DNA of 64,000 nucleotides, from positions 2,170,001 to 2,234,000 of the forward strand of contig NZ_CP106855.1 of the NCBI RefSeq assembly GCF_002209355.2. Reading direction: 5' to 3'. This document shows positions 1-8,040 of this stretch, in pieces (position 1 is the first letter of the stretch; every line of letters starts with the position of its first letter). The translations under genes and the position numbers were made by a program. Below the pieces are notes generated by a model. The model was not told the DNA's origin and ran no database searches. It saw only the letters and a program-made list of their open reading frames with translations. The DNA is from Bdellovibrio sp. SKB1291214 (GTDB taxonomy: Bacteria; Bdellovibrionota; Bdellovibrionia; Bdellovibrionales; Bdellovibrionaceae).

Positions 1-1
1 T

Positions 2-373
2 GGAAAACTTTTCTTTCACAATAGCTCTTTGGGTGTGGCAGGAATGGGCTCAAAGATCGCACGAAAATTTGCCAATGATGATGCCGCTGAACGATTCTTT
101 CTGGGAAAAAAAGCGGGCTCTGCGTTTTACAGCGTTTTCCCCGTGGCTCCCACGCAAACACAAATATACATGGCCACGATTGGTATAGGACTGCTATTGA
201 CGGTGATGAGTATCGCGGTTGCTGCTTTTAGTGATCCCGTGCGAAAGTCTTTGGGTATTCAAGACTACAAATTGCGGGGATTGTTAACCTCTCTGGAGCA
301 GAATTTATACCAGCTTTTTAAAGAAGAAATTAAATCCAAAGTAAAACGCGAAACCTTTAAAACGGCTGCATAG
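2..373 (+). CDS. C-terminal part of an unrecognised membrane protein (5' end outside window)
   Basis: The reading frame is open from base 2 with no stop upstream, so the true start lies outside the window. The visible part has a hydrophobic segment (IGIGLLLTVMSIAVAAF) followed by a charged tail rich in Lys and Glu that would be cytoplasmic by the positive-inside rule. I do not recognise a family. The gene ends 141 bases before hutI, and palindromic repeats fill that gap, so the two are probably not one operon. Confidence 0.6.
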   Translation, partial: GKLFFHNSSLGVAGMGSKIARKFANDDAAERFFLGKKAGSAFYSVFPVAPTQTQIYMATIGIGLLLTVMSIAVAAFSDPVRKSLGIQDYKLRGLLTSLEQNLYQLFKEEIKSKVKRETFKTAA

Positions 374-411
374 GGCGGCGGACTTCTGCGTTGTTGCATG
401 GTTTGGCCCTT

Positions 412-508
412 AGGTAGTTCCCTTTTTGGACTGCAGCGCATTCCAAAAGGGGAACTGTTACCTATAGAAACGACCTTGCGTTGCGTTCCAAAAAGGGAAC
501 TGTTACCT
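412..508. repeat. Palindromic repeat cluster, three related arms
   Basis: An arm at 412-430 (aggtagttccctttttgga) is the near-perfect reverse complement of a second arm at 442-463. A third, direct copy of the second arm lies at 487-508 and ends seven bases before the hutI start. The first two arms can form a hairpin with an 11-base loop and no T-run. Short GGTAC/GTTACC-type palindromes recur elsewhere in this window (20131-20150, 43276-43388, 55781-55797). They may be a dispersed REP-like family; whether these copies share ancestry is unproven. Confidence 0.6.
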
Positions 509-514
509 TAGGTC

Positions 515-1750
515 ATGATTTTAATTCGTGATATTTCGACATTGTTGACGATGGCGGGGGCCGCCGCAAATGAGGGCCGCCGCGTGACTGAGGCTGATTT
601 GGGTATTTCCCAAAGGCAGGCGATTTTGATCGATAAAGGTGTCATCCAATGGATCGGTGCTTCCGGTAAAGTTCCGAAGCAGTATGCGAAGTCTAAAATC
701 AAAGAGGTCAACGCCAAGGGTTTGACTGTGTTGCCCGGATTCATCGAGTGCCACACGCATTTGATTTATGCCGGTAATCGCGCCGCTGAATTTGAAATGC
801 GCAATCAAGGTGTTTCGTATCAAGAGATCGCTGCGAAGGGCGGCGGTATTTTGTCGACGATGAAAAACACTCGTCAATCTTCCATCGCTGAACTCGTGCG
901 CACGGGGCAGGAGCGCATGGATCACTTTGTCTCTCAAGGTGTCACGACGGTTGAAATCAAATCCGGATATGCACTTAACTTAAAAGATGAACTCAAGGTT
1001 TTACAAAGTGTGCAAAAACTAGAAGGCGCGCGAACGGTGGCGACTTTCTTGGGTGCTCATGCTTTGCCACCAGAATTTAAAACTTACGAAAGTTATCTGC
1101 AACATCTCGGCGACGTGGTTTTACCGCAAGTGAAGAAAAAGAAGCTCGCAAGTCGAGTGGATGTGTTTATTGAAAAAGGCTTTTTCCCGCTTGAGGAATC
1201 CGAAAAGTATCTGCGTAAAGCCCAAGCGTTGGGTTTTGATGTTTTGATCCATGCCGATCAAATGACATTGTCGGGTGGTGCGGACCTGGCAGTTAAGCTT
1301 GGGGCCTTGTCAGGTGACCATCTTTTGCAAATCACTCAAAAGGAAATCAAAAATCTGGCAAACTCAAATGTCACTTGCGTGATGTTGCCAGCGGCTGACC
1401 TTTATACGAAAACAAATTACCCCAAAGCCAAAGAGTTGATCGAGGCGGGGGCTCGCGTGGCTCTTGCAACAGATTTCAATCCGGGCACTTCGCCGACTCA
1501 AGATTTGAATTTGGTGGGATTGCTTGCTCGTCTGGAAATGAAGATGACACTGCCTCAAGTGATTGGTGCTTACACCGTTGGAGCCGCTCACGCACTGAAC
1601 ATGCACAAGGAGCTGGGGTCTTTAGAGGTAGGGAAGTCTGCTGATATTTTATGCATCGATCAAAGCTGGGATTGTCTGTTCTATAGCGTGGGGGAGCGTC
1701 CTAAAAAGATGGTTTTCTCTCGAGGAAAGAAGATTTACGACAGTCTCTAA
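515..1750 (+). CDS. hutI: Imidazolonepropionase
   Basis: Cytoplasmic metal-dependent amidohydrolase that hydrolyses 4-imidazolone-5-propanoate to N-formimino-L-glutamate, the third step of histidine degradation. At 411 residues it has the usual family length. The metal-binding HTHLIYAGNR motif lies near residue 84. Further landmarks are the conserved GAHALPPE, the HADQ segment with the next metal-site histidine, and ATDFNPGTSP late in the protein. No other hut genes are adjacent, so the pathway must be encoded elsewhere or be incomplete. The start ATG sits directly behind the third arm of the upstream palindromic repeat and no strong Shine-Dalgarno is visible. The repeat could therefore influence translation of this mRNA. 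Confidence 0.93.
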   Translation: MILIRDISTLLTMAGAAANEGRRVTEADLGISQRQAILIDKGVIQWIGASGKVPKQYAKSKIKEVNAKGLTVLPGFIECHTHLIYAGNRAAEFEMRNQGVSYQEIAAKGGGILSTMKNTRQSSIAELVRTGQERMDHFVSQGVTTVEIKSGYALNLKDELKVLQSVQKLEGARTVATFLGAHALPPEFKTYESYLQHLGDVVLPQVKKKKLASRVDVFIEKGFFPLEESEKYLRKAQALGFDVLIHADQMTLSGGADLAVKLGALSGDHLLQITQKEIKNLANSNVTCVMLPAADLYTKTNYPKAKELIEAGARVALATDFNPGTSPTQDLNLVGLLARLEMKMTLPQVIGAYTVGAAHALNMHKELGSLEVGKSADILCIDQSWDCLFYSVGERPKKMVFSRGKKIYDSL

Positions 1751-1860
1751 TGATTCGTGGTGTCAGAAAATTTAAGAATCTTACATAAAATAGTAATTTT
1801 TGTTTGAACTCCAAGCGCTTTTCTTTCTAGTCTTGTGTTGTGACCGGGGGGGAGCAACAA

Positions 1861-2289
1861 GTGAGATCATCATATACGACGTTGATGCAGTCGAAGTATT
1901 TTAATCCTGCGTTTAACAGCGCTATCTTTGACGGTCCTGTGCGAATTTACTTCGCTCAGTTTCACGAAGCGTTGGCATTGAAGGTTTACTTCATGATCCA
2001 ACAACAACTTCCCACTGAAACAGCTAAAGCAAAAGAGGCAGCCAAAGCATCAGGCGCCAACATCCTTGTGATGATTTATCCGACGGCTGACAGTTTCCAG
2101 CTATCCTTTGAAAATGCAAAATCCGAAAATCCTCTGGAATGCGAAAAATGGGGAGAAGATGTGGTCATCGGAACACGTGGACCGCTTGAAGATGAGAATT
2201 TGCAACTGTTAATCGATACTTTGCGTATGACGATGGAAAACTGGAAGCCAGCTAGTCTAGTTCGTCCTAGCGCTCTTCAAGAACTCTGA
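1861..2289 (+). CDS. Conserved-looking hypothetical protein
   Basis: Unrecognised 142-residue soluble protein with no signal peptide or membrane span. The GTG at 1861 is chosen because a GGGGGGAG Shine-Dalgarno lies six bases upstream; an in-frame GTG at 1840 would start inside that purine run. The sequence is mixed alpha/beta, with a helical middle rich in Ala and Lys, and a motif ECEKWGEDVVIGTRG near the C-terminus. It ends 13 bases before the prepilin-like gene at 2303 and is probably co-transcribed with it, so a role in pilus or secretion biology is possible but not shown. Confidence 0.6.
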   Translation: MRSSYTTLMQSKYFNPAFNSAIFDGPVRIYFAQFHEALALKVYFMIQQQLPTETAKAKEAAKASGANILVMIYPTADSFQLSFENAKSENPLECEKWGEDVVIGTRGPLEDENLQLLIDTLRMTMENWKPASLVRPSALQEL

Positions 2290-2302
2290 TATCATTATAT
2301 AC

Positions 2303-2488
2303 ATGAATAAACGCGGTCAGATCGTGGTGGAGTACGTTCTCCTCCTCGTCATTGCTACAGGCGTGGCAGCATTGCTGGTCAGCCAATTAGTCAGTCGTAA
2401 CTCTGACAATCCCGGCGTATTGACGTCGAAATGGCACTCTATCTTAGTAACGATCGGCGCCGACGTCCCAGACTCCAACAAAAAATAG
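2303..2488 (+). CDS. Small prepilin-like protein (Flp/class III signal type)
   Basis: A 61-residue protein beginning MNKRGQIVVEYVLLL. A short basic leader, a Gly-Gln at the likely cleavage site, Glu at +5 or so, and an unbroken hydrophobic helix are the hallmarks of Flp/TadE-like or archaeal-type class III prepilins processed by a TadV/FlaK-like peptidase. The mature part is a short polar tail. It lies alone, without tad genes, directly downstream of an unknown cytoplasmic gene. The ribosome-binding site is weak, so expression may depend on coupling. Function is inferred from the N-terminal motif only. Confidence 0.6.
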   Translation: MNKRGQIVVEYVLLLVIATGVAALLVSQLVSRNSDNPGVLTSKWHSILVTIGADVPDSNKK

Positions 2489-2529
2489 CCCTGTGAAATA
2501 GACCAGATAAAAGCGCTCGCAATAAGTTG

Positions 2530-3300
2530 CTACAAAAATGGATTGCCGCGTTTGTTGATTTCTTCTTCGACTGCGGCTTGCATGCGTTCCTGGATGTCCT
2601 GTGCGATTTCGTGAACCAGTTCGGCGTCATTGACGGCTTCTGGTTTGTACGGCAAATGAATAGGTTCTAAAAAACGGATACGCCATTTCGCAGGCAAGGG
2701 AATGACATTCAGCGGGAGTGGAATGACCGAGCCTTTTAGAAACTTTGTGAATTTTAACTTTTTTAAATTGATGTGCGTTTCTTCTGCTCCCAAGATCACC
2801 ACCGGAACAATCGGAGAGCCGGTTTCCAAAGCCATGCGCACAAAGCCACGTTTAAATTCTTGCAGCTGATAGCGTTTGGTCGTTGGTTTAAAGTTTCCAG
2901 CTTCTCCTTCAGGAAAAATAACAATAGCATTTCCCTTTTTTAGCGAGTTCACGCCGTTTTCATATGTTGCTTCAGTAAAGCCCATTTTTTGCGCGGGAAT
3001 AGCTGTGGTTTCTGTTAGGAACCAAAAGTGATGAGTTAAAACGCGGGGGACACGTTTACCTTCCTGCTGTACGATGTGGCCCAACAAGAAAGCATCAAAA
3101 CCAGAATAACCAGAATGGTTTGGAGCGATAACGCAAGCTCCGCGGCGTGGAATGTTCTCGGCCCCTAAGATTTCCATGCGAAAGTATTTACGAAGAATTT
3201 CTAGCAGAAAACGTGGAAGCACTCGAAAGATCAAGGTGTCCTTGTCGAGGTTCTTCAATCCGAAGATTTTTTCGTTGGGTTTCTGCAAGAAATTCATCAT
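2530..3300 (-). CDS. PlsC-family 1-acyl-glycerol-3-phosphate acyltransferase-like protein
   Basis: Membrane-associated acyltransferase of glycerophospholipid synthesis, 256 residues. The catalytic NHxxxxD box is present as NHSGYSGFD near residue 60, and the substrate-binding FPEGEAGN box comes about 70 residues later. An N-terminal region with hydrophobic and basic residues fits monotopic membrane association. The acyl acceptor cannot be read from the sequence. PlsC itself makes phosphatidic acid, but many paralogues act on other lipids. It is transcribed away from glpK, 68 bases apart, which places glycerol-3-phosphate production and lipid acylation at one divergent promoter region. Confidence 0.8.
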   Translation of the reverse strand: MMNFLQKPNEKIFGLKNLDKDTLIFRVLPRFLLEILRKYFRMEILGAENIPRRGACVIAPNHSGYSGFDAFLLGHIVQQEGKRVPRVLTHHFWFLTETTAIPAQKMGFTEATYENGVNSLKKGNAIVIFPEGEAGNFKPTTKRYQLQEFKRGFVRMALETGSPIVPVVILGAEETHINLKKLKFTKFLKGSVIPLPLNVIPLPAKWRIRFLEPIHLPYKPEAVNDAELVHEIAQDIQERMQAAVEEEINKRGNPFL

Positions 3301-3368
3301 GATATTTTATGACATTCCACCTTCGCCCAAGGCTTCGGCGGACTGGCCCCCTTAAATTGAGGTAAACT

Positions 3369-4853
3369 ATGTCTTCTACTTTTATCATGGCGATTGATCA
3401 AGGAACAACCAGCTCAAGGGTTTGTATTATCAATCAAGCCGGAGGTCTTGTCTCCGAAGCGCGCGAAACATTCAAGCAGATTTTCCCTGAGCCCGGGTGG
3501 GTGGAGCATGATCCTGAGGACATTTGGTTCACAACTCAAAGATCCATGCGCCTTGCGATTGAAAAAGCAAAAATCAAAGCTTCGCAAATTAAAGCCATCG
3601 GTATCACCAATCAGCGTGAAACCGTGATGGTTTGGGATAAAAAATCGGGTAAATCCGTTTACAACGCTATTGTATGGCAATGCCGTCGTACCCAGGCGCA
3701 ATGTGAGAAATTAAAAAAAGCAAAAAAAGAAAAAATGATCACTGCTAAAACCGGTTTGGTTTTAGATCCTTATTTTTCCGCCACTAAGATTCAGTGGATC
3801 TTGGCGAATGTCAAAGGTGTGAAAGAGCGGGCTCGCAAAGGTCATCTGGTTGCAGGAACAGTGGATACATTTTTACTGTCTCGTCTAACTCAAGGCGAGT
3901 CTCATAAAACAGATGTTTCAAACGCCTCGCGCACGATGCTGATGAATATTCACACGGGGTGGTGGGATGAGGACTTAACAAAGCTTTTCGGAATTCCGGA
4001 ATCGATGCTTCCTGAAATTTGTCCTTCCAATGCCGATTTTGGAGTGACTCGGGGCTTGGGCTTTATGCCGGATGGAATTCCCGTGTGTGGAATTTTAGGC
4101 GATCAGCAATCCGCACTGTTTGGACAAGCTTGTTATGATTTGGGCGATTCAAAATGTACATTTGGAACGGGCAGTTTCTTGCTTTTAAATACCGGCAAAA
4201 AAGCTGTGAAGTCTAAAAACAGATTGTTAACAACGATTGCATGGAAGCTGAAAGACGGTGACATGACGTATGCCCTTGAGGGTGGTGCTTTCGTGTGCGG
4301 AGCCGCAGTTCAGTGGCTGCGCGATGGCTTGGGATTGTTTGAACAGTCTTCGGAAATTGAGTCTTTGGCAAAAACCGTGGATACCACAGATGGCGTGGAG
4401 TTCGTGCCTGCACTAACAGGTTTAGGTGCACCCCATTGGCAACCGGATGCTCGCGGGGTGATCTGCGGTTTGACTCGTGGGACGACGAAGGCGCACATTG
4501 CGCGTGCAACCCTCGAAGCGATGGCTCTGCAAAACGTCGACATCCTTGTCACGATGGAAAAAGACTTAGGCAAAAAGCTGAAAGCAGTTCGCGTCGATGG
4601 TGGGGCTGCGGCGAATGATCTGTTGATGCAAATGCAAGCCGACTATACGGGTGTTAACGTCATTCGCCCAAAAAATCTTGAAACAACTGCCTTGGGTGCA
4701 GCCTTTATGGCGGGGCTGGGGTGTGGTTTTTGGCACGATATGAATCAAATCAAAAAGATTTGGAAAACCGATAAAGAATTTAAAGTGAAAATGGTTTCTA
4801 AAGAACGTAAAGCCCGCATGGTTCGGTGGGCCGAGGCCTTAAGCAGAGTTTAG
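3369..4853 (+). CDS. glpK: Glycerol kinase
   Basis: Cytoplasmic FGGY-family kinase that converts glycerol and ATP to sn-glycerol-3-phosphate. At 494 residues it matches the family length. The N-terminal phosphate loop AIDQGTTSSR, the glycerol-contact WQCRRT segment, GILGDQQSALFGQ and the C-terminal RVDGGAAANDLLMQ adenosine-binding region are all visible. A GAGG Shine-Dalgarno precedes the ATG. No glycerol facilitator gene is adjacent. A two-base gap links it to the PilZ-domain gene at 4856, so the two are likely one transcript. Confidence 0.95.
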   Translation: MSSTFIMAIDQGTTSSRVCIINQAGGLVSEARETFKQIFPEPGWVEHDPEDIWFTTQRSMRLAIEKAKIKASQIKAIGITNQRETVMVWDKKSGKSVYNAIVWQCRRTQAQCEKLKKAKKEKMITAKTGLVLDPYFSATKIQWILANVKGVKERARKGHLVAGTVDTFLLSRLTQGESHKTDVSNASRTMLMNIHTGWWDEDLTKLFGIPESMLPEICPSNADFGVTRGLGFMPDGIPVCGILGDQQSALFGQACYDLGDSKCTFGTGSFLLLNTGKKAVKSKNRLLTTIAWKLKDGDMTYALEGGAFVCGAAVQWLRDGLGLFEQSSEIESLAKTVDTTDGVEFVPALTGLGAPHWQPDARGVICGLTRGTTKAHIARATLEAMALQNVDILVTMEKDLGKKLKAVRVDGGAAANDLLMQMQADYTGVNVIRPKNLETTALGAAFMAGLGCGFWHDMNQIKKIWKTDKEFKVKMVSKERKARMVRWAEALSRV

Positions 4854-4855
4854 AT

Positions 4856-5545
4856 ATGAATCAATTGGGTCAAAACATCTTTAAAAAGGTTCCCGTGTCG
4901 GAAAAGAAATTTCTTTTCCGCGAGCTTGCTCATGACAAAGTCCAAATCTCTGTCAAAGGGGACGATGATTCGTTTTTTAATTTGATTGCTATGCAAACCG
5001 AGCGCGACGAGGACCTGCTTTGTCATCACACTTCGAACTCTAAGATGTTCGATAAGAATCAGTCTGTCGTCGTGAATTTTATGTTCAAAAATGAACGCTA
5101 TTTTTTTAGAACTGACTTGGTGTTTTCCACAGGCTGGGCCCATTTAAGAATTGATGGGGATTTGTTTCAACTTCAAAGACGCGCAAATGCGCGGATTGAT
5201 CTTCCCCAAAAGTACGATGCGGTTTTCAATCTCATGCAGCACAATTCCCATAAGTTTTTCATCGACTGCAAAATATTGGATGTCAGTGCTGGCGGGTTAA
5301 GAATCGCGATGGCAAATGACATCCCAGCTTTCAAGGAGGGCGACACTGTGCGTGGCACGATGCGCTTGGGTATTCGCCGTCCCATCGAGTTCGATCTCGA
5401 AGTTCGGTTCGCTCAAAACAAAGATGGGATTCAAATTGCAGGGATGCAGTTTAAAAATATCGACACTCGCATGGAAAGTCGTCTGCTGAGTTTAATGGTT
5501 GATCTCCAGCGAGAGATTTTCATTAAGTATCCGTCACATAAATAA
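4856..5545 (+). CDS. PilZ-domain protein, YcgR-like
   Basis: A 229-residue soluble protein. The N-terminal half (about 1-105) looks like a YcgR/PilZN-type beta domain. The C-terminal half carries a PilZ domain with a basic RRANAR segment (RxxxR motif) and DVSAGG (D/NxSxxG motif), both signatures of c-di-GMP binding. Such proteins act as soluble effectors on motility or exopolysaccharide machinery. The start at 4856 follows the glpK stop by two bases; an upstream in-frame start at 4826 would overlap glpK. It is the most canonical of three PilZ proteins in this window. Confidence 0.85.
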   Translation: MNQLGQNIFKKVPVSEKKFLFRELAHDKVQISVKGDDDSFFNLIAMQTERDEDLLCHHTSNSKMFDKNQSVVVNFMFKNERYFFRTDLVFSTGWAHLRIDGDLFQLQRRANARIDLPQKYDAVFNLMQHNSHKFFIDCKILDVSAGGLRIAMANDIPAFKEGDTVRGTMRLGIRRPIEFDLEVRFAQNKDGIQIAGMQFKNIDTRMESRLLSLMVDLQREIFIKYPSHK

Positions 5546-5593
5546 TATTAAAAAACACTCCACATCGTTCGTCACTCCACCCACAATGGAGTT

Positions 5594-6847
5594 ATGAACG
5601 TGGAAGTCCCTCAAAGAAAATTTTGGCAGTATATCGGTCCCGGAGTTTTAGTCGCCGTGGGTTATATGGACCCAGGCAATTGGGCGACAGACCTAGAGGC
5701 GGGCTCCAGATTTGGATTCAACCTTCTTTGTGTTATTTTATTTTCATCCATTGCAGCGATGCTATTGCAGTCCATCTGCGTTCGCGTTGGAGTCGTTACC
5801 GGAAAGGATCTGGCAGAACTTTGCCGTGATCAATATCGTCCCTGGATTAAAAATATCTTATGGGTCTTAGCGGAAATCGCAATCATCGCGACTGACATTG
5901 CCGAGGTTTTGGGAACTGCTCTTGCCTTCAATATGATATTGGGAGTCTCGGTTGAAACGGGGGTCCTGCTAACCGCGTTTAACATGGTCTTTGTCTTTAT
6001 ATTACAAGGCAAGGGCATGCGGCGTTTGGAAGCGCTGGTTTTAGGATTTGTTCTAATTATATTATTTTGCTTCGTGGCCCAGGTGTTTTATAGCGCGCCT
6101 CCATTGATGGAAGTCCTTAAAGGTTATGTTCCCAGACCGACCTCTTTGAATTCTGCCCACGCCTGGTATGTGGCGATTGGTATTATGGGAGCCACCGTGA
6201 TGCCACATAACCTTTATTTGCACACGGCCGTGGTGCAAAGCCGGGTGATGAAAAGTAACGAGGCCGAACTTTCGTATTCAATTCGCATGATCACTTGGGA
6301 AGTGATCTTAAGTTTGAGTATTGCCTTTTTTATCAACTCGGCGATCCTGATTGTTTCCGCTTCGGCATTTCACTTGAACAACTACCTGGATATCACAGAG
6401 ATCCAAGATGCCTACAAACTGCTAAGCCCACTTTTGGGCGCCAGCGCCGCAAGCCTGCTTTTTGCGATTGCTTTGTTTGCTGCTGGTCAAAGTTCCACAA
6501 TCACCGGCGCTATTGCGGGCCAGGTGATTCTTGAAGGCTTTATGCATTTTCATATGCCAGTGTGGCTTCGTCGCGCGATCGCCCGTGTTCTGGCGATCAT
6601 CCCCGCGTGGTTCGGTGTGCATTATATGGGCGAACACGCTGTCGGAAAACTGTTGGTGGGTACGCAAGTTATTTTAAGTTTGCAGCTTCCTTTTGCCGTC
6701 GTGCCATTACTGATGTTCGCCGGTTCTAAAGACCTTATGAAAAATTGGGCCCTGTCACGAAAGTTTAAAACAGCGGGCTGGGCAATTTGCACTGTTATCA
6801 TCGCAGCAAATGTCTATATGCTGATTCGACTTTTCCAGGAATCTTGA
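5594..6847 (+). CDS. mntH: NRAMP-family divalent metal transporter (MntH-like)
   Basis: Inner-membrane proton-coupled importer of Mn(II)/Fe(II), 417 residues with about 11 membrane segments. The first-helix metal site DPGN is present in GYMDPGNWATD, and the sixth-helix MPHNLYLHTAVVQSR motif contains the metal-ligand Met and the conserved His. The sequence GQSSTITGAIAGQ is the family transport signature. The upstream gap is only 48 bases and holds no recognisable Mn riboswitch. A short actcca/tggagt inverted repeat is present there and could be an operator, but this is weak. Confidence 0.9.
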   Translation: MNVEVPQRKFWQYIGPGVLVAVGYMDPGNWATDLEAGSRFGFNLLCVILFSSIAAMLLQSICVRVGVVTGKDLAELCRDQYRPWIKNILWVLAEIAIIATDIAEVLGTALAFNMILGVSVETGVLLTAFNMVFVFILQGKGMRRLEALVLGFVLIILFCFVAQVFYSAPPLMEVLKGYVPRPTSLNSAHAWYVAIGIMGATVMPHNLYLHTAVVQSRVMKSNEAELSYSIRMITWEVILSLSIAFFINSAILIVSASAFHLNNYLDITEIQDAYKLLSPLLGASAASLLFAIALFAAGQSSTITGAIAGQVILEGFMHFHMPVWLRRAIARVLAIIPAWFGVHYMGEHAVGKLLVGTQVILSLQLPFAVVPLLMFAGSKDLMKNWALSRKFKTAGWAICTVIIAANVYMLIRLFQES

Positions 6848-6908
6848 TTATCTACAGATTGATGGACCCTCAGTTGAAGCGGACTGGTGTTCCGGTTTAA
6901 CTGGACAC

Positions 6909-7646
6909 ATGAAAAAGTACTTAATCACCACCATTTTATTTTTTATCAGCTCATCAGGGTTCGCCATCAATACTGTCTTTGTCGGGGATTCCCACGCCTA
7001 TGGGCAGTTCGGCAACGAGATCGATTCTTATCTAAGAAAGGTCTCAAAAAATGTCACAACAATTGCAAGTTGTGGATCGTCTCCGTCGACATGGATGGCA
7101 GAGGATACTTCGAAAGCAACCAACTGTGGTTACTGGAGAAAAGATGTTAAAAACAAAGAGCTGCGTGTGAAAGATCACATGGGAGACTCTTTTGCTAAGG
7201 AAGTGAAGGCTTTGCATCCTGATTTGACGGTGATTGCGTTAGGTACAAATATGTTAGGAAGTCCTTCGACCGTTCAGAATGAAAAACAGTACATTAAAGC
7301 CATGCTGGACACTGTTAAGAAAAATAACAGCGAGTGTATTTGGATCGGTCCTCCTGCTGCAAGTAAGGATCCCTATAAACTAAATCTGGCCCAGGGAGTG
7401 AAGGAAATTAAAGAGCTGGCAGAAAAGTCGGACTGTGCATTCATTGATAGCACGACACTGACTCAAAATCCCTCGGGACAAAGCGATGGCATTCATTTCA
7501 GCGATCAAGATTCCAAGAAGTGGGGGGCAAAAGTCGTTGCGAAAATGCGCAAGCTTCCACAGGTAAGTCGTGCTCGTGAAAAATCGGTCCAACCTGTAAT
7601 GGATCCCAGTGAATCAGACGCAGCGGACGCCAGTAATATTCGCTAA
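6909..7646 (+). CDS. Secreted SGNH/GDSL-type hydrolase
   Basis: A 245-residue exported protein with a clear signal peptide (MKKYLITTILFFISSSGFA). The mature part begins NTVFVGDSHAYG, a GDSx block I that supplies the nucleophilic Ser. A Gly-containing block II follows (ASCGSSPSTW), then an Asn block (ALGTNMLG), and a C-terminal DGIHFS segment that supplies the Asp-x-x-His pair. The family includes esterases, lipases and peptidoglycan or polysaccharide deacetylases. GDSH rather than GDSL, and periplasmic location, are compatible with carbohydrate-ester hydrolysis, but the substrate is unknown. The stop codon overlaps the convergent gene at 7643. Confidence 0.8.
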   Translation: MKKYLITTILFFISSSGFAINTVFVGDSHAYGQFGNEIDSYLRKVSKNVTTIASCGSSPSTWMAEDTSKATNCGYWRKDVKNKELRVKDHMGDSFAKEVKALHPDLTVIALGTNMLGSPSTVQNEKQYIKAMLDTVKKNNSECIWIGPPAASKDPYKLNLAQGVKEIKELAEKSDCAFIDSTTLTQNPSGQSDGIHFSDQDSKKWGAKVVAKMRKLPQVSRAREKSVQPVMDPSESDAADASNIR

Positions 7647-8017
7647 GCGTTTTGGTCTTTTTGATCGTCCATCATTTTTTTAAGACGAGACACAAAAGAC
7701 TTAAGCATGCAATTTGCCCACACCGGAAGGTCATTCAAAAGCTCTTGAAAGCCTTCCTCAGAGACTTGAACCACCACCACGTCTGTCATGCATTTCGCAG
7801 ACGCCGAGCGGGGAGCATTGTCGAGTAAGGCAAACTCCCCAAAGGATTCACCGTCTGTGATTGTATTGATCTCGACTTCTTTACCCGAACGATCCAGTGT
7901 GCAGATTTTAACGGTGCCGGTTTCGATGATATAGAAATGCTTTTCGATATCACCCTGAAAGAAAATGAATTCGCCCGCTTTGTATTCTAACTTGTGAAGC
8001 TGCTCGAGTGCTGACAT
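7643..8017 (-). CDS. Single-domain cyclic-nucleotide-binding protein
   Basis: A 124-residue soluble protein made of one cNMP-binding (Crp-like) beta roll. The phosphate-binding cassette reads FGEFALLDNAPRSA, with the conserved Glu and Arg that contact the cyclic nucleotide ribose phosphate. There is no helix-turn-helix after it, so it is not a transcription factor. Such stand-alone domains usually act by protein interaction. It lies 23 bases downstream of radA on the same strand and may be co-transcribed with it. Confidence 0.85.
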   Translation of the reverse strand: MSALEQLHKLEYKAGEFIFFQGDIEKHFYIIETGTVKICTLDRSGKEVEINTITDGESFGEFALLDNAPRSASAKCMTDVVVVQVSEEGFQELLNDLPVWANCMLKSFVSRLKKMMDDQKDQNA

Positions 8018-8040
8018 CCTTGTCGCCTTCTTTTTTGGTT

